In this document: positions 35,375 to 44,509 of the stretch, piece by piece
How positions within the stretch are numbered: position 1 is the first letter of the stretch
Layout: the number at the start of each line of letters is the position of its first letter
DNA from: Actinostola sp. cb2023
Lineage: Eukaryota; Cnidaria; Anthozoa; Actiniaria; Actinostolidae
Length of the DNA stretch: 64,000 nt
NCBI GenBank assembly: GCA_033675265.1
Contig: JAUJYZ010001432.1
Coordinates: forward strand, 310,001-374,000
Direction: 5' to 3'
The notes under the pieces: model-generated
The model's input: only the letters and a program-made list of their open reading frames with translations
Databases searched by the model: none
Told to the model about the DNA's origin: nothing
Position numbers and translations under genes: made by a program

Positions 35375-36994
35375 ATTCCCAGAAAACGTCAGAAGACGCT
35401 TCACTTCTGTCCTGAGCGGGACGTATCGAATCATGTCTACATTCGTTGGTGCGACTGGAGGGGTTTGACCCTGACGCGCAATGCAACCCCAACCCCATCC
35501 CTCGAGAGCGTCTCAGAGCTGCATGCTAAAGCTTCCGCTGCAGACGTCGCGTTTCGCGACCCCGATTACTTTGTGGCCGGTGAGATCCACAACCACAGAC
35601 CCCAATGGGAAATAATATTGACCGACTACCAAAAGCGGGACGAGATCCTTGGTTACCTTCGAACAGGGGTACGGGTGCAAGATTTCTTGGTTCCGTTCAA
35701 GGGAGACTTCCAGGGGCAATTTTACGACACAAAAACCCCTCCCCGTGCTTCGTTCCCGAACAGTAAATCGTGCACAGGCTTTGAGGATTTCATTAGCACT
35801 ACACTATCTCAGCGTCTCCGTAACGGGTCCATGTCTCTTTGGGGGAAAGTCGGCTCCGTGGAACCACCTCACCTAGTAATGCCTATCACAATAGAACCCA
35901 CAAAACCTAGAATGTGCCACGACGAGCGATTCCTAAATCTCTGGATCAAAGATTGCCCATTGGCGCTAGATTATATCTCCAATCTTCCCCGTTATGTAGG
36001 CGCTGGGTCGTTCCAGACTACGATGGACGAGAAGAATGGGTACGACCACGTCCTCGTTTCTCAGGATAGCAGATCATTGCTGGGCCTCGAGTGGCAAGGG
36101 TGGTTTTTCGTCTTCCATACAATTCCCTTTGGTTGGAAAGCGAGTGCTTACGTTTATCACAACATCGGAATGGGCGCTACTAGTTTCATCCGCTCTCTCG
36201 GGGTACCATGTAGCCAATACATTGACGACCGCCACTTTGGGCAACTGGTTCCCGCCCAAGGGTCAGGTGTCGGTTGGTCGAACATGGAACTGGCCGAGGC
36301 CGCTATATTCCTAGCTGCCAGCGTCCTGTCTTCACTGGGATATTTTATAGGCCTCGCCAAGTCCCACTTGTCCCCGAGCCAGTCAGTGCGTTTTCTTGGC
36401 TTCATAGTCGACTCCGTTAGGCGATCTTTTATCTTGCCGGAAGATAAGAAGCAAAAATTCTCCACCCTACGAGAAACCATTCTAAAACGGAAGACAGTAT
36501 CAATAAAAACGCTCCAAAGGCTGGCGGGTAAGATCACGTCATTCTGTTTGGCCGTTCCTGCTGCCCAACTGTATTGCCGAGAAATCTACCGAGCCATCCC
36601 GGGATTCCAAAAATCCTGCCGCGAAGTAAAACTTCAAGCGGCCCTAAGAGACGAAATCACGCATTGGAGATTTCTTGACACATGGCAGGAATGCCTTCCC
36701 TGGCCAGGGGAGAAACACCTGGTGGTTCGGGTTTGTAGCGATGCTTCGAACTTCGCTTGGGGCGGCGTCATCGAAGTCCCTAGCCAGGAATCCCTCAAAG
36801 TGCGAGACTACTGGAGTAGCGGCATAAAAACCTCGCCCATCGTGGTAAAGGAAGCTACTGCCCTAGTTCACGTACTTCGCGCAGGAAAGCATTTGGTCGC
36901 CAACAGTCGAGTTGACGCTCACACCGATAACCTTGCTTTCTCCAGTCTTGGAAAAAACAAGGGGGCAAAAACCAGGAGCTCAACGATGTCCTAA
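35375..36994 (+). CDS. Ngaro reverse transcriptase and start of RNase H
   Basis: The frame is open from 35,375, just after a TTAG acceptor, to TAA at 36,992. No ATG lies near its start; the first useful Met is far inside. Numbering from 35,465: RT motif A has D188 in TTMDEKNGYDHV, motif B lies near IPFGWKASAYV (220-230), and motif C is YIDD (252-255), the metal-binding pair. RNase H begins near 419, with D426 (SDAS), E463 (KEATAL) and D488 (TDN). The rest of RNase H lies in the -1 frame (next entry). RT copies the element RNA and RNase H degrades it. All visible catalytic residues are intact. Confidence 0.88.
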   Translation: MPRKRQKTLHFCPERDVSNHVYIRWCDWRGLTLTRNATPTPSLESVSELHAKASAADVAFRDPDYFVAGEIHNHRPQWEIILTDYQKRDEILGYLRTGVRVQDFLVPFKGDFQGQFYDTKTPPRASFPNSKSCTGFEDFISTTLSQRLRNGSMSLWGKVGSVEPPHLVMPITIEPTKPRMCHDERFLNLWIKDCPLALDYISNLPRYVGAGSFQTTMDEKNGYDHVLVSQDSRSLLGLEWQGWFFVFHTIPFGWKASAYVYHNIGMGATSFIRSLGVPCSQYIDDRHFGQLVPAQGSGVGWSNMELAEAAIFLAASVLSSLGYFIGLAKSHLSPSQSVRFLGFIVDSVRRSFILPEDKKQKFSTLRETILKRKTVSIKTLQRLAGKITSFCLAVPAAQLYCREIYRAIPGFQKSCREVKLQAALRDEITHWRFLDTWQECLPWPGEKHLVVRVCSDASNFAWGGVIEVPSQESLKVRDYWSSGIKTSPIVVKEATALVHVLRAGKHLVANSRVDAHTDNLAFSSLGKNKGAKTRSSTMS

Positions 36995-37557
36995 AGCAGC
37001 TCCACTCGCTGTTGTTAGAAAGTAACATTTCCCTGAACCTTTGCTACATCCCATCACGCCAGAACCCAGCTGACGCGCCTTCGCGCACATTGTCTGACAA
37101 AGATTGCAAACTTTCCCCAGCAGCTTGGTTAAGGGTTGAGCAGCTTTTCGGACCACACACTATAGATCTGATGGCTCTGGATTCCAACACTCAGCTGGAC
37201 GTCAATGGGAACCCATTAAAGCATTTTTCCCCATGGTTCACACCTTTGTCCGCGGGGGTCAACGTGTTTGCACAAGTTATCGACGGCCTCGAAAATGCCT
37301 ATGTGTTCCCCCCTTTTGTCCTGGTCGCTCCACTACTGCGGTTTCTACAGGAAAGTAAAGCCCGCTTTACCATAGTTGTTCCAAGGTTGTGCCCAATCCC
37401 CTTTTGGTGGCCCGTGCTAGAAAGGCGGGCTAGTGCATCTTTTAAGCTGGGCTCTAAGGGCGAGGAAGGAACCCTTCTCTTCCCATCTCCGCGACACGGA
37501 TTTTCAGACCGGCGTTTACAATGGGACTTGTATGTATTTCGCATTAATAAATCCTGA
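36934..37557 (+). pseudogene. RNase H C-terminal part in the -1 frame
   Basis: In the -1 frame the RNase H domain continues (SWKKQGGKNQELNDVLKQL, then YIPSRQNPADAPSR, whose Asp is the expected last catalytic acid) to a TGA at 37,555. Either a base was lost near 36,932, or ribosomes shift at the slippery heptamer A-AAA-AAC (36,952-36,958), which is in the correct zero-frame register. The tail beyond RNase H (~150 residues, HTIDLMALDSN onward) resembles the RT-RNase H to recombinase linker of these elements. The break splits the polyprotein unless recoded. Confidence 0.7.
36952..36958 (+). promoter_or_regulatory. Possible -1 ribosomal frameshift heptamer
   Basis: AAAAAAC read as GGA-AAA-AAC in the RT frame is a textbook X-XXY-YYZ slippery site, and a -1 slip there leads straight into the frame that completes RNase H. 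Against it, the -1 frame upstream (36,940-36,951) already looks more like RNase H (LQSW), which favours a simple 1 bp deletion near 36,932. I could not define a downstream pseudoknot by eye. Confidence 0.3.
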
Positions 37558-37594
37558 CACTCGGTTTTTCTTCTTCTTGATTCGTTCCTCGCAG

Positions 37595-38911
37595 AACAGG
37601 CGCCCTCGTATCTGGAGACCAGCAGCGCCTTGCCCTGAATATGCCTATCTCAACGACGACACATTCAACTTTTGTCAGATGTGCGGTACAAGAAGGGAAG
37701 TCGCACCGGTACCTGAAATCTCGATCTGTGTCGACTTAACCACCATCAACGAACGCCTTCTGCAGCTGCAGCAAAAGAAAAAACGCAAGCCATATGAGAA
37801 GCAAAAATCCTCTCTGGCCCGCGAGCTGTGTAGTTTCCTCGCAGCTTTGCCTATCCCAAAAACCTTGCATTCCACTACAGCCCCAGACATTCTGGCTTTC
37901 TTGGTTTGGAAGGACAAATCAGGGCGTACAAAGGTCCATGCTTTGAACTGCCCTTGTATCGGAAACAATCAAGCCAAGTGCCTATGTCCCACCAGACTTG
38001 CCGCTGGTACAGTTGACAGTATTATTGGGAAATTAAAATCGATCTTTATTCAAGCGGGTTTAGGGGGGAGTTGGGATGATAGGTTAGGTACGGGTAACCC
38101 GGTATCGCATCACTCCATAAAGGATTACCTCCGGGCGATTAAGGAGGAGCAAGCTGAGGCACGGACCCTCCCACATAGGAGTATCCCCATATTCTTAAAC
38201 AAGCTCGGAAAGGTTCTTGAGCACATCCTCGCCCTTCTTTGTGAACCCAATATCCCTCCAATCTCGGTGTACATCCTAAGTCGCGACCTAGCGTTTTTTG
38301 CAATCGATTTTTTTTCGGGGGATCGTGGTTCGGATTTAGGCAGGTGCCTTTCGAAAGAGATCCTTTTCTCTCCCGATTATTCGGCTCTCCTCTTTAATCA
38401 CTCATTTGGGAAAACCCTGCGCGGCGATGCTCTCAATACTTTCGCGGTGCGCAGATGCGAAAACCACACCATTTGTCCTGTTAGGAATTTCGAGCGTTAT
38501 TCAGCTCTCTGCAAGCTCATGCATATTGACTTAACGCCAGGATATTTGTTTCGTTCCGCCAGTGGGGGCAAGGTAACCGAGCAGCCATTTTGTGGTTCGG
38601 CGGTTAACAATCGCCTAAAGCTGCACCTCCGTTCCACCGGCGTAGACGAAGGGGAGACACCTCATAGCTTGAGGTCCGGCTGCTCTATTACTTTGTCCCT
38701 TCTGGGGGTTGACCAGGAAGCAATTGCCCATCATGTAGGATGGTCCAGTACAAAAATGCTACGCCACTATACAGACCTTAGAGAAGCTCTGAAACCCGAT
38801 GGCCCTGCCGCGACTTTATCCGCAGGATCATCGGATCAGGCTACTGCAGCCGTAGTCAGGGCATACAAAACCAATGTCGACGTCTCTCAGTTTAATCCAG
38901 CATTTTTGTAA
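37595..38911 (+). CDS. Ngaro tyrosine recombinase
   Basis: The coding frame follows a strong acceptor (TTTTTCTTCTTCTTG...CTCGCAG|AAC at 37,594). The open frame reaches back to 37,433 but has no early ATG. Numbering from 37,433: a RanBP2-like zinc finger at 61-84 (W61, C67, then CQMC at 81-84) lacks one cysteine, with Tyr at CPEY. A CPC/CLC cysteine cluster is at 173-185. The catalytic core has R298 (GDRGSDLGR), H411 and R414 (HSLR), HHVGW (433-437) and the nucleophile Y446 (RHYTDL). It would integrate circular element DNA without a target duplication, as the boundaries show. Length is normal for the family. The core looks intact. Confidence 0.9.
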   Translation, partial: NRRPRIWRPAAPCPEYAYLNDDTFNFCQMCGTRREVAPVPEISICVDLTTINERLLQLQQKKKRKPYEKQKSSLARELCSFLAALPIPKTLHSTTAPDILAFLVWKDKSGRTKVHALNCPCIGNNQAKCLCPTRLAAGTVDSIIGKLKSIFIQAGLGGSWDDRLGTGNPVSHHSIKDYLRAIKEEQAEARTLPHRSIPIFLNKLGKVLEHILALLCEPNIPPISVYILSRDLAFFAIDFFSGDRGSDLGRCLSKEILFSPDYSALLFNHSFGKTLRGDALNTFAVRRCENHTICPVRNFERYSALCKLMHIDLTPGYLFRSASGGKVTEQPFCGSAVNNRLKLHLRSTGVDEGETPHSLRSGCSITLSLLGVDQEAIAHHVGWSSTKMLRHYTDLREALKPDGPAATLSAGSSDQATAAVVRAYKTNVDVSQFNPAFL

Positions 38912-39088
38912 TTGTTCGTAATTCGGCAGAATGGCGCGCTCGGTAACGCGCTGCTAGCCAAGGCCAACAATCAGACCATAGCGATCCCTGTAGTGTAGCA
39001 CGGAGCCCCTGGGTCAAAGTAAGGGTTTTCCCACTTAGTAACAGCAAGGGATGTAATTTTAGCTTATATGTGTCGCACTCATTTGCGG

Positions 39089-39094
39089 AATAAA
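39089..39094 (+). terminator. Candidate poly(A) signal of the Ngaro element
   Basis: AATAAA 178 bp after the recombinase stop and ~160 bp before B1. A transcript cleaved shortly after would not reach A2/B2, so a genomic transcript would need to read past it. Confidence 0.4.
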
Positions 39095-39251
39095 AGAATT
39101 CTGAGTTATGGGAAGATAACACCCCCGTTTGGGGAACGATCTGTCACAGATCCTACTTCTGGCACAGATCGCCTGTCAACTCTTAGGTTAACGCCAGGTC
39201 AGCCTTGGGGGGGACCCACCCTTTGGAGCCACGAAGCGAACCTTCCGCCGA

Positions 39252-39335
39252 GGAGGTCTTCTCCCACATCTGAATACACCGATATTCCTCGAGGCATTGT
39301 GTGTGTGATGGCTCGCAGTGAGAATATAATACTAT
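39252..39335 (+). repeat. Ngaro split direct repeat B1
   Basis: Starts GGAGGTCTTCTCCCACATC and ends GAATATAATACTAT, directly joined to A2. Matches B2 (39,603-39,684), differing by one GT unit in a GTGTGTG run. Confidence 0.92.
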
Positions 39336-39510
39336 TCTCACTGGGACCTTCAAACGCACGATGCCAAAAATATCGCAGTATTCTCGCAACCCTCGAGAGG
39401 AATGCGTCCCAGAGGACTACATATCACATCCCCGCGTGCTCAGATTGGTATAAATAACATGATTTACGGCCGGATAACCTTCTTCGAATCATTTCGCTGG
39501 GAGACGCCAC
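39336..39510 (+). repeat. Ngaro split direct repeat A2
   Basis: Matches A1, including the TATA box (39,449-39,456). The B1-A2 junction (ATACTAT|TCTCACTGG) reproduces the sequence expected where the two ends of a circular intermediate meet. Confidence 0.92.
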
Positions 39511-39602
39511 TATGACTAGCTCGGCGCCCCACCCTCCTCCCCGCAGCGATGAATCAGCCCATCACCTAATCCCACTGTGAGCTACACGCACACAACCGCC
39601 TC

Positions 39603-39684
39603 GGAGGTCTTCTCCCACATCTGAATACACCGATATTCCTCGAGGCATTGTGTGTGATGGCTCGCAGTGAGAATATAATACTAT
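39603..39684 (+). repeat. Ngaro split direct repeat B2 (3' end)
   Basis: Ends ATACTAT, directly followed by host-repeat sequence GCTGTTGTATTATG, which matches 9,855 onward. Between A2 and B2 lies ~92 bp of GC-rich spacer. Confidence 0.92.
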
Positions 39685-41995
39685 GCTGTTGTATTATGTA
39701 ATTCATTTTTGTCATTCATAATCAGTAATTGTTGAATTAAATTGAGCATTAAAAGTTTGTCTAAAGTAGGTCCAAGCTAACACTCAGTATTGTACACTTT
39801 TGGGCTATCTGATTTATCAGTTTATTGTCATTTGTCGAAATATGAGTACTCAATTACTCATGCCCAGGCCTTTGGCCAGCATGAGATAAAAAATGCAGGC
39901 CAATTTTTATTGTCAGTGTCAGAAATCTGCAATACATCCGGTACCCAGAGACCCTTTAGGGATTAGCCCATTGTGTCTTACGTGGAGACGTAGAAGACAG
40001 TCATTTTGGAAATGGGGAAGGCACTTCATGTCGAATTTTGCGAAGGAAATCTTGCACTCTTTGTCAGATTGTTCAGTGTGCAGTCAAAGACGAGAAGGTC
40101 TTCATACTTGATATCGCCACTTCTTCCAGGGAGCTGTCCTACATAGCGGCCTTTGCTTGATGAAATTGAAAGTCAACACACCTAAGTCAGATATTTGTGA
40201 ACTGAAACGGAGATGCATAGAAGCCGTTAAAGCCTTTATCAGTTACACAAACTGGAAGTTAAACTGTTGCATTCTAAATAAAAGTATTACAAACCTGGAT
40301 AACAAATCCAGAAGTCAGTTGAAAGCAACAAAGCTTAGCCAAAAACTTAGAGACTGACAAGCACAATCAAGATTATATAATTATATGCTATGTATATCTA
40401 ACTTGAAGATGAATCGGACTTGAATTTGCATTATTACATTGGTGTGTTGATTGTTATTTTTATTATTTCTTCGTTTTTATTATTTCCAAGCTATTTTCAA
40501 ACTATATCTTCAAGATATCTCCAAGTCTATACACCGAATTCGTAAAGGCGTATTTTAAGTTTGGCGATATGATGCGTTTCTGGTACAAATGATCACTGTC
40601 ATCTAAAATAGTACCTAGAAATAGACATTCTTGGAAAGCTTCTTTGCTGTAGACAAAATGTCATCGGAGTTATGACAGATCATAAATAGAGAGTTTTTTA
40701 TGTATTTTTCAAGTCCTAAAAAGAGTCCTAAAAAGCCTCGTTTTGGTGCAATTTCACAATTTCAAATGTTCATATCTTCTCAAGGATTTATTATTTGGTT
40801 TCAAAACACACACATAGTATTTAGATAATCACATTCTATCATATGAAAGATTTACTTTTCTCAAAATGATATATTTTGGCTTTTATGCAAATTAGAAGCA
40901 GTCATTATGAATTCGGTCTATACTACAGCCGTAAATAAAGTGTCATTGAAAAGGTGGGGGCAATTGCCGGGCATCAAGAAAGTTAAAGGGCCTTTCAACA
41001 GCGTTTCAAATTTCGCGGAATATGCAATCACAGAGGCCGAGTTTTGAGTAATTGAGGAAACAAATTATATCACTTACATGTAGATTTTAAGCAACTGTTA
41101 CATGTACTTAGAACAGTAGAACAATGTTTCATTGTTCATATATCGAGAAGCTGCTGAAATTCGCAAAAAGCAGCCTTCACAAAATTTGAAATGAACTCTT
41201 CTCTTGAAATCACGATCCTACAGTTTTATATGGAAACAACAAATAACTAACTTCCCACTAACTTTCGGTATTATCAGTTCTAAAATCTAAGGTTCATTAG
41301 CGGGCACATGATAATGTTATGTTTGAGACACTTGATTGACACATGTGTGAGGACGTGAAAATCTACAATAAGTTTAACCTACCCGCTCATTTTGATGCTG
41401 TACAGCTGTAGCAATCAAACCTGTGTAGGTCTTCAAGCCAAACCGTTCTAACACTTTAGTAAACTGTTAGGTCTTCCAGCCAAACCGTTATAATGCTTTA
41501 GGAAACCGTTAGTTGCTCAAGCAAAACCATTAGTACGATTTAGCTATTGTTAAATGGTCTGAAAAAGCATTAGCACCCATTAATTATTATTATTATTATT
41601 ATTATTAATATTATTAATTTGCCGTTTAACAGCTAACCGTTAAGTACGTTTGTAGCCAGTATTTGAAGAACAAGGTAGAAAAGCAAAGCTTTCTAGAAGC
41701 GAAAATCAAACTCATATACAAACTCCAGACACAGCCTTCGAAATCCACACTTCCACAGGGATCCCAATTCTTCAAGCATATAACTAGTGTGCATCCAAAG
41801 CTTCGATATTTCATGTACTAGCTCAATCCAAACAGGGCACACGTGTACCTTGCTTACCTTGTTGAAGAAAACAAATCATTGATGGCACTACTCTAAATTG
41901 TTGCAAATGTTGATCCAAGCTTCTTTTGTGTCAATTTTAATATTCTCTGACCCTTGTGTGTGTTTGTACAATTTTTATGTATAATTATTGTTATT

Positions 41996-42049
<54 letters not shown>

Positions 42050-42271
42050 GTTATTATTATTATTATTATTATTATTTTTATTTTTATTTTTATTATTATT
42101 ATTATTATTATTGTGGCTACATATACTATGCTATCGTGTTGTAAATTTGTCTGCATTGAAGTAACAGTAGAATCATTGGTGAGTGTTTTGAGCCGAACGA
42201 TGTTCGTTTAACCATAAACAGACTTTATCACATTAATTGATCATTTTGAACAATGTTTGTCTAATGAGAGA
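39685..42271. other. Repeat-derived intergenic DNA right of the Ngaro element
   Basis: 39,685-39,940 continues the composite repeat interrupted by Ngaro (nearly identical to 9,852-10,105). About 40,525-40,925 is bounded by TCTATACACCGAATTC and GAATTCGGTCTATA, probably a small inverted-repeat element. 41,287-41,395 matches 1,545-1,640. About 41,420-41,560 has a degenerate AAACCGTTA repeat. ATT microsatellites lie at about 41,580-41,612 and, much longer, 41,996-42,110. The short frames at 39,893-40,111 and 40,157-40,357 have no recognisable content. Confidence 0.5.
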
Positions 42272-42550
42272 TTAAAGGAGCACTCTCACTCACAGGTAAT
42301 GCATTGCGCGCCGTGTTATTGTTTACATACGGGATACTACTTAGATTTGACAAGAACGTACGTGAAACGTACACGTGAAAAGTTCGCCTTTCGAATTCCG
42401 ATACGGATCAGCAATGGCAAGTCCGGAGTTCTCCAGAGAAACTCTTCCTTCTCGTGTGGTAAGTAGAAATCCGCCATTTTCGTATCATACGAAAATGGCG
42501 CTGAGGGGTTCAAGGCATGCAATGCATTATCTGTGAGAGTGCTCCTTTAA
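42272..42550. mobile_element. TTAA-flanked inverted-repeat element with perfect central palindrome
   Basis: Ends TTAAAGGAGCACTCTCAC and GTGAGAGTGCTCCTTTAA. It contains a perfect 29 bp palindrome at 42,472-42,500: arm CGCCATTTTCGTAT, one C, then the mirror. 279 bp, non-coding. Confidence 0.85.
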
Positions 42551-43742
42551 GTGTTCAAACTGAGATCACTTCAGATCGATCTAGATTTGAAACAAATCAA
42601 ATTTAGATCTGTTGCATTCACACTTGCATCAGCCTGATCCGATCTGAAATGATCTGAATCGATTGCGATCGGTTCAGCTGCTCACACTGGCAAATTTCTT
42701 AAGACGATATTTTGCTAGTCATCGGCATCGTACGCCATGTATCCATAGTAACAATGTTGACATTTCAAAATGGCAGACGTGACAAGCGATAATTGCAACA
42801 TTTTTGAACTCTTTCTTTTTAACGACAAGCGTATTAATTTCAAGTTTTTCAAAAAGAAGAACACAACGAAGCCTTCTATTAAATAGAAGAAGAAGAAGGG
42901 AACTGCAGGGAATAGAATCTTTGAGATATGTACGACAAAGCCGAGTATGAAACAGCGTTGACTCGTATGTTTTTTTCGCCCTCATCGTTTGAGGAAAAGA
43001 ACAATCTAGATCGGTATAGACCGATCGATCTGAACCGATCTAACTTGTGTGTTAGTGTGAACACAGCCTAAGTTGAATCTTTCATGAGCTTCATCAGTTG
43101 CCATTGGATAGTAAATGCTCATATTATACACTGTTATGTGATAGCTATATGAGTAGGAGACCTTTGTGCATTTAAAACAGGTTTTAGATCCAATAAAACA
43201 TGATCTGCGAGTTTATTGAACAGCTTCAAAAACAATCTTCCAAAAAACATACACTTTCAGATGATTTCAGTGAAAAAAAAAGAGCAAAGAAAACACAAAC
43301 ATAGCAGTATCGTGCTGCCTCTAACACGTCATACATGCGCACTATACTCTCAAAAAGATCCCACATTTGAACTACGTTCCGAAAGTGTGACAAAGGAACA
43401 ATTTTTCGACGATATTTATGTCTTCCCATGCAGGGAACTGGAAGGTCAATGATACGACACCAATATGAGACCTTCCCTAGTATTCTAAAACTCATCAATA
43501 ATTCATGAGTCCAACCAGGTTTGTCGAATCGGTCACATGCATGGATCTTTATTGCTGGCTTGCAATGCACGTCACGGTGGCCATCTTGTTTGAACTTCAA
43601 CAAAAGATTGCTCATTAGTGTCTATTGTTTGTTCAACCAACATGGCCGCCGTGTCTTTATCTCTTGATTCTCAAGGGATTGATTGCAAACCAAGAATACC
43701 CTGGTAAAGACACTGATTAATAAAACATTAGGTCTTTATCAG
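42551..43742. other. Intergenic DNA, possible GATC-rich inverted-repeat element
   Basis: About 42,551-43,072 is rich in AGATCGATCT-type motifs at both ends and finishes GTGTGAACACAGCC, facing a weak complement AGTGTTCAAACTGAG at the left; this may be an old inverted-repeat element. A 129-residue minus-strand frame at 43,226-43,615 has no recognisable features. Nothing else supported. Confidence 0.35.
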
Positions 43743-44162
43743 CAGGGTTCCCACTGACCTTGAAAAGTCAGGGAATTCTGATTTTTGTTCAAGGTCAGGG
43801 AATTGTCAGGGAATTTTGATTTTGGTCAGGGAATTTTGTAATTTACCCAAAGGTCAGTGAAAAGTCAGGGAATTTCTGTCAGCCTTCACATAACCATTTT
43901 GAATTTGGTGATAATTATGTAGCATAATGGGTAACTTTTATACAGATCATGATCAATCATGATGAAAACTCAAAAAACTTTAAAAGTTGTCGTTGACCTA
44001 CATGGTCCATAGATACATACAGTATATTGCATTAAAAAGACTATAGTAAGTCGCACTGCAGGATATCATAGTAAAACAAGTGTACAGTATGTTCAGTGAA
44101 AAATGGTTTTGGGTCAGGGAAAAGTCAGATAATTTAATTTTTCCGGATGAGTGGGAACCCTG
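43743..44162. mobile_element. hAT-like inverted-repeat element nested in a hairpin
   Basis: Ends CAGGGTTCCCACTGACC and GAGTGGGAACCCTG, with many internal GTCAGGGAATT motifs. The flanking direct repeat is only ATCAG (5 bp), short of the 8 bp expected for hAT. It sits in the centre of an outer inverted repeat: TAATAAAACATTAGGTC (43,720) against GACCTAATGTTTTATTA (44,175). It therefore appears to have inserted into the loop of an older hairpin element. Confidence 0.65.
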
Positions 44163-44509
44163 ATCAGTGATAAAGACCTAATGTTTTATTAATCAGGTCT
44201 TTATAAGTGACAAAGACTCATCCTATTTATGTGCATGACAGTGACGTCAAAAGTACTTTTTTAAGAAAGACTTGTAATTTTCTTGTATTATTTGCTGAGA
44301 ATTTGTGTAATACTCTTATAAATAAATATCAATTTGGATGGAGTTTTAGAAGCCATTTATAGAATTCGCATCTGTGTTATATGGGCTTGAAAGATCCTCG
44401 CCTTTGGCTGGGATCTTTATATGCCGATATAAAATGGCCACTCATTCTATGAACTTTACTTAGTGTTCATTATTTTAGTTTCATCCTCAGTAGTATTCTT
44501 TATATAAAG

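Larger units (their letters stand above)
32047..39684 (+). mobile_element. Ngaro-type tyrosine-recombinase retrotransposon, nearly full length
   Basis: Split direct repeats A1 (32,047-32,219), then coding region, B1 (39,252-39,335), A2 (39,336-39,510), B2 (39,603-39,684). Reverse transcriptase, RNase H and tyrosine recombinase frames occur in that order, with no methyltransferase domain seen. This layout fits Ngaro rather than DIRS-1, which has inverted ends. There is no target duplication. CTAT is the only shared sequence at both ends, at the B1/A2 junction and at the unoccupied relative at 19,660-19,680. The GC-richer coding part stands out from its surroundings. The reading frames carry lesions, so this copy is probably not autonomous. 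Confidence 0.92.

Noticed and set aside
37530..37594. Short intron GTATGT...CTCGCAG joining RNase H directly to the recombinase
   Set aside because: The consensus GTATGT donor at 37,530 leaves phase 2 while the acceptor needs phase 0. A weaker GTATTT at 37,534 is in phase, so the idea is not excluded, but exon 1 as donor fits better.
39068..39457. 129-residue frame across B1 and A2
   Set aside because: It runs through non-coding terminal repeats and has no protein-like features.
32047..39684. Assignment to DIRS-1 or an LTR retrotransposon
   Set aside because: Terminal repeats are split and direct, not inverted or simple LTRs. There is no integrase or protease, and a tyrosine recombinase is present instead.
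41893..42211. Poly-isoleucine and poly-tyrosine frames
   Set aside because: Translations of the ATT microsatellite at 41,996-42,110.
43226..43615. 129-residue minus-strand frame as a gene
   Set aside because: No domain, no recognisable composition, and the region has no splice or promoter support.
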